Assembly: GCF_040115645.1 (NCBI RefSeq)
Contig: NC_089567.1
Coordinates: 2,356,001-2,420,000 of the forward strand
Direction of reading: 5' to 3'
Length of the DNA: 64,000 nucleotides
Source: Euwallacea fornicatus
Taxonomy: Eukaryota > Arthropoda > Insecta > Coleoptera > Curculionidae
Under the pieces are notes generated by a model that saw only the letters and a list, made by a program, of their open reading frames with translations, had not been told where the DNA came from and did no database searches. Below, one piece after another: positions 58,407 to 64,000 of the stretch (position 1 is the stretch's first letter; each line of letters starts with the position of its first letter). The translations under genes and the position numbers were made by a program.

Positions 58407-59108
58407 CATGTTACCACCAGTTTTTTAATCAATGAGTCTCGGTGATTTTTATATTACGAAACCTTCGTGATTGTCATTTGGGAACCAAATTCAAACGGAC
58501 ACGCTTCAACCTTAAAAGTCATATGGTAATAATAAACTAGTCGCCAACCAAGAGGATAAATCACGATAGAATTGTGAAACTGAGCAGGTCATTAATATTT
58601 TCCCCAAGAACGAAAATTGATTCAGATTTATGGGGCTGGCGCGATCGCAGGTAAACACCACATCGCCCATGGTATGTTGATACCATTCGAACTAGATTCC
58701 AATCTCATTTATCTATTCGGTCGGGTCTAATGAACGTTACTACATAATTAACTATGAGCGGCGGGACATAGCTTTGAAAATTAATATATGGAAGAAAATA
58801 GAAGTATTTTTGGAATGATCCACATGTAAAAATAAGAATTTTATGTCCGGTCCCGATTTTGGATCATTGTCTATTGATAATTCTTGGGGACAATTGTCAC
58901 AGCCGTCAAATTGTCCAAACCATCTTTGAGATTCACACATGTCAGTTTGATTTGCGTACAGCGAATTTCATTTTTGTTTCTCAACCAAAATAGCAGCTTT
59001 CTCGCACTGTTGAGTCGTAAAAGCAGTATCGAAATGAAGCTCTTTTTGATACCATCTCGTCCATTTTGCATTTCAATGTTGGCAATACCGGTCGATTCCA
59101 GATGAATA
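58407..59108. other. Unassigned DNA
   Basis: No paired repeat recognised. The 115-codon minus frame at 58871-59218 reaches across the edge of the next mariner, which argues against it being a conserved gene. Confidence 0.35.
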
Positions 59109-59606
59109 GGGCAAGCAAATATATTTTGAAATCGAAATCTACAAAAAAATGTTCTAATAAAGATTTTTATTTTTGGAGGCTTAACTTTTATTCTGTCATT
59201 TTTTGAGGTCACCTTCATCTGTCGTTTAGAATCGACTTTGTTTTTTCAAATGGGAAACGCAATTTTTTTGGATATTCGAATTCTTATTTGATAGTAAAAA
59301 TGTTTTTACGTGAAACGATTATTGGTGAAAGTGATAAAATTAATAATAATACTAGATTCAAAATTAACTCTCATCTCGGTAGTGCTACAGTTAGCGTCGA
59401 TGATTTTTTTGCATTAATTTCTAGTTATATTTAGTTTTATTCTAGACTGTAGCCCCTTTATTCGCAATTCGGCTAGTTTGCAAAAATTGTTATTATTATG
59501 ATTTTGTTTATGTTTAGTTTACGATTTAAAAGTTTAATCAGTCTAATTTTACACTCAAAGACACGTATGTAGTCTAGTCAAATTTCTCGTATTAGTTGCA
59601 TATGTA

Positions 59607-60867
59607 ATAGGTGTACAAAAAGAAACTGAGCAGTGAAGTTATATGCAATAAAAAAACATATTTAAACACGTTCAATTCGCCTGCAATTGTAAGCTGGTGT
59701 TGTTTATCTATGACTTTTTATATGATAAAAGTTTCAGTTGCTTAGGAGCTGTAGTTCAGTGCACGAAACGTAAACAGAGACATGGACATTTCCAAGCAAT
59801 ATTTGAGAATATCACTGTTTTAAACTGAAAAAAATGCTGCTGAAACAACAGAAATGGTTAATTCGGCTTGGGGAGATCATTCTGTTGGTGCTTCAACTGT
59901 TAGGAGATGGTTTAAGAGGTTTCGTGAGGAAAACATTTGTCTTGAGGACGATCCACGTGCGGGTGTCGAGAAAAAGTTTCAAGACTAAGAACTGCAAACT
60001 TTACTGGATGAAGATCCATGCCAAACTGAAAAACAGCTTGTAGAGCAGTTAGGAGTAACTCAACAAGCAGTTTCAGTTCGATTGCATGGAATGGGAAAAA
60101 TTCAAAAAGCAGGAGAATGGGTTCCTCATGAGCTAACCGAAGACAATAAAAATCGAAGAGTTGACGTGATCTGCGTGAACTTGCTTTCTCGGTATAAAAG
60201 AGAGAATTTTCTGCATAATATTATTACAGGAGATGAAAAGTGGATTTTGTATGACAATCCTAAGCGCAGAAAAACATGGGCTGACCCAAGCCGGCCATCC
60301 ACATCAGTTGCAAAACCAAACATTCATGCCAAGAAAATCTTACGGTGTGTCTGGTGGGATTGTAAAGGAGTCATTTACTATGAGCTTCCGGAACCCGGTC
60401 AAACTGTTACAGCTGACCGTTATCAGGCCCAAATGATCAAATTAAGCGATGCTCTGGAGGAAAAAAGACCATTTACGGGCCAAGGAAGTCGGAAAGTGAT
60501 AATGCTCGTCCACATACAGCTAAACCGACCCACGAACTCGTCTTCTCGTTAGGCTGGGAAATACTCCAGCATGCTGCGTATTCTCCAGACTTGGCTCCTT
60601 CCGACTTCCACTTGTTCAGATCCATGCAGTCTCATTTAGCTGACCAACGATTCTTTAACGTTGAAGATATTCGAAAATGGCTCGATGACTATTTTTCGTC
60701 GAAAGCACTAAGCTTCTATCACGAGGACATCCATCATCTACCCAGTAAATGGCAAAAGACCATAGACAGTTATGGAAATTATTTTGATTACTAATATTTT
60801 CAATAACTATGTTTTTAATAAAGCTTAATTTCACCAAAAAATGCTCAGTTTCTTTTTGTACACCTAT
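59607..60867 (+). mobile_element. mariner element, copy B
   Basis: A 1261-bp TA-flanked element (59605-59606, 60868-60869) with tips ATAGGTGTACAAAAAGAAAC. Nearly identical to copy A at 50108-51364 but on the other strand. It is inserted in the interior of an older mariner-like element, which dates it as the younger of the two. Confidence 0.95.
59782..60794 (+). pseudogene. mariner transposase (DD34D), copy B
   Basis: ATG 59782 (MDISKQYLRI) to the stop at 60792-60794. In-frame stops are TAA at 59821-59823 and TAA at 59986-59988. A frame break lies near 60497, between RKVI and DNARPH, best explained by a deletion of about 13 bases. Motifs: VRRWFKRFREEN, WVPHELTEDNKNRR, TGDEKWILYD (first D), DNARPHTAKP (second D), SPDLAPSDFHLF (third D), C-terminus SYGNYFDY. 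All three lesions are shared with copy A. Length is otherwise that of a normal mariner transposase (about 345 residues). Confidence 0.93.
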
Positions 60868-60989
60868 TAGTATCAAAAAGTTTTCGATATTAATGAACCG
60901 TAATGTACTCTTATGGTACGCCCATGTATTTCATCACTTCTTAGCCATGTGCCCGGTACGGCTAGATTTCAGTATCCATTACCCTCAAA

Positions 60990-61380
60990 AAAATGTTTGC
61001 TAAAAGATTCGTCGTACGTTCTTGAAGAAGTTAATTTAGATCTAAGGATCACAATATGGTTTCAGCATGATGAGTGCCCTGCTCATTGTGCTAGAAATGC
61101 CAGAAGTTTTAAAGAAACACTTAATTCACATAGGTGGATTGGGCGTAGTAGCACAGTTAACTGGCTAACTCAATCATCAAATTTGACTTAACTAGACCGT
61201 TTTTTTGTGGGAGATTTGGAACATATCGTTTATGATCAAGTGCCGAAGACATGGAAAATCGAATCAGAACCGCTTGTAGAAGTATTATACCTGAAATGCT
61301 AGAAAATATCACAGGCTCATTTTAAAATGGAATTATCAAGTGCCTTGAACAGTAGGGGTACTATTTCGCGTATTTGTTAA
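60990..61380 (+). pseudogene. Mariner-like transposase C-terminus, old
   Basis: Plus strand, several frames: SYVLEEVNLDLR, IWFQHDECPAHCARNAR (second aspartate), RWIGRSSTVNW, then a damaged third motif (SSNLTXLDRFFVG, D kept). The C-terminal helices follow, best read as MENRIRTACRS and PEMLENITGSF in another frame. It belongs to the outer element 59109-61730. No N-terminal half is visible on either side of the nested mariner. Confidence 0.75.
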
Positions 61381-61734
61381 ACTGATTTTTTTATAATAAA
61401 GTGAAACGTACTATGTAACAAGTAAAATTGGTTAAATATTTTAATAAAGCTTAATAGAGCCTCTATTTCGTGTCTAGTGATGATGAATTTTATCACTTCC
61501 AACAAAAAATGTTTCCAGTAAAAGCATTTTTACTGTCAATAGAGAATCTGAACCTCAAAAAAATTGGGTGTTCCGTTTTTGAAAAAAATGAAGTAGACCT
61601 CAAATGACAGGTGAAAGTGACCTTGGGAAAAAATTGGCAGCATAAAAAGGGGAGCCCCCGAAAATTAAAAAAAAAACTTTAGTTAAACATGTTTTTTGTA
61701 GATCTTCACGAGTTCAAGATGTTTGTGCCATATA

Positions 61735-63286
61735 CACTAATGGATAAAACTAAGGAAACTTTTCAATATGCACATATATTTTTAGTACCTTTGAAACAAA
61801 TCATATATTTTTATAAAAGTATTTAATTAACAAATAACAAGAGTTTTTAACATAATAATGTGTTGAATATCTCCAAGAAGAAAGGAACAAAAAAAAAGCG
61901 AAAATAGGTTGGACAAAACTAAAGAAACTATTTCAAAAACAACAAATATTTGAACATATCACAATAAAAAAACAAAATAAATTAATAATGGGTAGAATTA
62001 TTGCAAATGGTATCCTTATTTGCAATGGCTTCTGCGCATCTTTTTGGCATTGATTCAAGAAGGGTGTTGATTTTCAACATATCCATGTCCCTCCATGCTT
62101 CTTGAATGGCTTGCTTTAAATCTGCTTTATTTGATATATTTTTTTCCGAACCTGAACTTTTAATTGGCTCCATAAGTTTTCAATGGGATTCAGATCCGGA
62201 CTTTGCGCTGGCCAGTCCGAAACAGCAATCTTTGCTTCTTTAAGCCAGGAAGTAACTATTGCCGCTTTGTGTTTCGGGTCGTTGTCATGCTGGAGTATCC
62301 AAGAAACGGGCAGATTTTCGTCACAAAATGGTTCCATTGTATTTTTAAGAATGTCTAGATGAAGAAGTCTGTCCATTCTTTCATCAATAAAATAAATTGG
62401 ACCCATTTTAAAACCCGAAAAACATCCCCAGAGAAGAACTGAACCTCCACCATGTTTTATGGTAGGTAGTGTATACTTTGGGTCATATCTTTTGCCCACT
62501 GGTCGCCTTATCCGTGAAATCCCATCAGATCCAAATAAATTGACCTTTGTCTCATCGCTAAATAAAACTTTTTTCCAAAATGTCTGATTACAATGTAAAT
62601 ACTTCTGTGCAAATTCAAGTCGGGCCTTTCTGTTTTTTGAAGAAATAAAGAGGGTTTTAGCTGGTCGTATGCTTACTATGCCAACTTCATTACATAGTCT
62701 TATAACTTAGATTGTCTACACCCAATTCGTTTAAAATTCCTCTTGCAGACATATTCGGTTGTTTCATGGCTATACGTTTTATCCGTCTGTGTAGATTTTT
62801 GTTGGTTTTTCTTGGCCTACCACCAGCACGTCTACAAATAACCACGTTTCCTCGAGTCTTGTATCTACTTAAAACTTTGGATAGCACAGATTTATGAATA
62901 GAAAAATGTTTTGCAACATCAGCTTGCTTTGTTCCATTTTGAAAAGCTTCAGCAATTTTTGATTGTAAATCTTGAAATAAATACCTTCCAGTAGGCATTC
63001 TCAAAATATCATAGCAGACTCAAACACTGTGGTGAATATGAATATATTCTGGAAAATAGAATTCAACTGATAATGCGTTTTGCCAAAAAGTTTCTTCAGA
63101 TTTGTCCCAATAAATAAACAAATAACGAAAAATTATTCTTATCACTGAGAATTAAAAAAATGCATATGGTACGTATTAAATAAATATTTCCTCAGAAGTA
63201 AATAAGATACACAGAAATGATGTACAGGGTGAAATTAAATTTATTTTTATATATTTGAAAAGTTTCCTTAGTTTTGTCCATTAGTG
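61735..63286 (-). mobile_element. Tc1-like element with IR/DR termini
   Basis: A 1552-bp element with TA at 61733-61734 and 63287-63288 and tips CACTAATGGA(T/C)AAAACTAAG. Inner motif copies are at about 61909-61930 (TTGGACAAAACTAAAGAAAC) and, inverted and diverged, at about 63085-63108. It lies 4 bp from the end of the old mariner at 61730, and its right end adjoins the stop codon of another Tc1-like gene at 63291. Confidence 0.93.
61982..63004 (-). pseudogene. Tc1-like DD34E transposase, two frameshifts
   Basis: The frame opens at ATG 63004 (MRMPTGRYLF; a second ATG is two codons on). The first helix-turn-helix is KQADVAKHFSIHKSVLSKVL, then GGRPRKTNKNL and NMSARGILNEL (second). A one-base shift near 62700 leads to ISSKNRKARLEFAQ, FSDETKVNLFG (first D), KHGGGSVLLWGCFS, LQHDNDPKHK (second D) and SPDLNPIENLW (E). 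A second shift at the T-run near 62138-62146 leads to the C-terminus ending NSTHY with the stop at 61982. Otherwise full length. Confidence 0.92.
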
Positions 63287-63290
63287 TATG

Positions 63291-64000
63291 TTACTTTCTT
63301 GCACAACCCTTTGCGTTAACGACTGTTGCACATTCTCGTGACATAAAGTCCGCCAGAGGAACAATAATGCGTAGAAATCTTTTTGCATTCTCCATTTAAT
63401 AAATTGAATGATTCATCAGCGCTAGTAATCCCGTTTTGATGAACTTGTCGGCCTAAGTGCTCCCAGAGGTTCTCTGTGGGATTTAGATCTGGTGACTGGG
63501 CCGGCCCCCCCGGTTTCGTTTAACAAATTTTTAACCAAATACGATTTATGTTTGAGGTCATTGTCTTGCTGAAAACCCCACAGTAACGGCATTTTTCTTC
63601 AGCATAAGGCAACATATTATTTTTCAACTTGTCTCGATAGACCAAACGACCTATAATACCTTCGGTTTGAGTTAACAGCCCAATACCGGATTTAGAAAAG
63701 CAGCCCCACGCCATCACGCTGCTCTCTCCGTGTTTCGTATCATAATTGATATTTATAATCACATCGTTTAGCTTTCGGTCTTTTGACACATTTTTTCCAT
63801 CACTTCCAAAGGGCTGAAACTTACTTTCGTCACCAAAAAGGAGAGTGTTCCATTGCGTTGGTGACCGGCATAGAGGTTCACGTGTAAATCGAAGAATCTT
63901 CCGTTTCTTTTTGGAAATAAAAGTTCTAGTACTGCAACTCTTCCCAGCAATTCCTGATCATTTAGACGTCGTCAGACAGTTCGTGACGACGCCAAAATGC
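63291..64000 (-). pseudogene. Tc1-like transposase remnant, runs off the window
   Basis: The minus-strand stop TAA is at 63291-63293, preceded by CATVVNAKGCARK, a typical Tc1 C-terminal segment. Going upstream: SPDLNPTENLWEHLGRQ (E) near 63490-63440, CGVFSKTMTSNINRIW in a shifted frame where the second aspartate motif should be, HGESSVMAWGCFSKSG near 63720, and FGDESKFQPFGSDG (first D) near 63830-63790. Fragments toward the linker reach 64000. Several frame shifts. Its own terminal repeats are not visible: the 3' side is cut by the Tc1 ending at 63286 and the 5' side lies beyond the window. Confidence 0.8.

Larger units (their letters stand above)
59109..61730 (+). mobile_element. Old mariner-like element with long TIRs, enclosing copy B
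   Basis: The ends are TA-flanked (59107-59108, 61731-61732). Left GGGCAAGCAAATATATTTTG corresponds to right, read inward, TGGCACAAACATCTTGAACT. The inverted similarity continues for over 200 bp through GTAGAT, GGTCACCTT (59209) / AAGTGACCTTGG (61615) and the A/T-rich tracts. The interior has a decayed plus-strand transposase C-terminus and the complete mariner 59607-60867. The front of the host transposase is not legible, so the host was probably internally deleted earlier. Confidence 0.72.

Noticed and set aside
58871..59218. 115-codon minus frame
   Set aside because: It crosses the border of the mariner element at 59109, so it cannot be an ancestral gene; no motif seen.

Overview
This window looks like nuclear DNA of an insect. 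It is AT-rich, has no operon-like gene packing, and is filled with layered Tc1/mariner/pogo DNA transposons plus 5'-truncated non-LTR retrotransposon tails. The very common TA-flanked ends reading CAGGGTG are reminiscent of repeat families in beetles and related insects; the order (perhaps Coleoptera) is an inference. I recognise no host protein-coding gene, no rRNA or tRNA gene, no CRISPR array and no bacterial-type gene. Almost every long reading frame is transposase or reverse transcriptase, and all of these are broken.

Layout. 1-5.2 kb: a small inverted-repeat element, then a Tc1-like element (1958-5215) whose left terminal repeat is split by a deleted mariner (2107-3498). 7.0-7.7 kb: a deleted mariner, whose sister copy lies at 10946-11569. 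9.8-15.0 kb: two Tc1-like elements almost touching. The first carries two insertions; the second carries a LINE tail with a 13-bp target-site duplication. 17.0-19.5 kb: a long-inverted-repeat element whose TA-rich hinge holds two further mariner-type elements. 19.5-23.4 kb: no recognisable element apart from an ATT microsatellite. 23.4-26.5 kb: one Tc1 inside another. 27.2-27.8 kb: a nearly perfect 321-bp-arm palindrome. 30.3-31.8 kb: the best-preserved Tc1 (two stop codons, no frameshift). 31.8-38.2 kb: mostly featureless. 38.3-39.3 kb: a foldback element with 451-bp arms. 40.3-42.2 kb: a full-length mariner with about 310-bp terminal repeats. 42.7-43.3 kb: an old reverse-transcriptase remnant. 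43.5-46.0 kb: a pogo/Tigger-type element. 46.4-46.6 kb: a GC/CpG-rich island of unknown role. 48.0-49.2 kb: an inverted-repeat element without visible transposase. 50.1-51.4 and 59.6-60.9 kb: two nearly identical mariners in opposite orientation sharing the same inactivating lesions. 53.4-56.0 kb: a Tc1 split by a LINE tail. 57.3-58.4 kb: a third LINE tail beside a deleted mariner. 59.1-64 kb: an old mariner enclosing the second mariner copy, then a Tc1 and a Tc1 remnant that runs off the window.

How the parts relate. Most Tc1-like families here have terminal repeats about 170-200 bp long with an outer and an inner copy of the binding-site-like motif (IR/DR architecture). Several mariner families have instead shed the middle or front of the gene while keeping long TIRs and the transposase C-terminal region. 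TA target sites can be read for nearly every DNA element and long target-site duplications for all three jockey-like LINE tails, so the order of insertion can be worked out by eye. I saw no convincing new gene system. The most notable material is the pair of mariners with shared lesions, the hinge-nested composite, the young palindromes, and the repeated retention of transposase C-termini in deletion derivatives.
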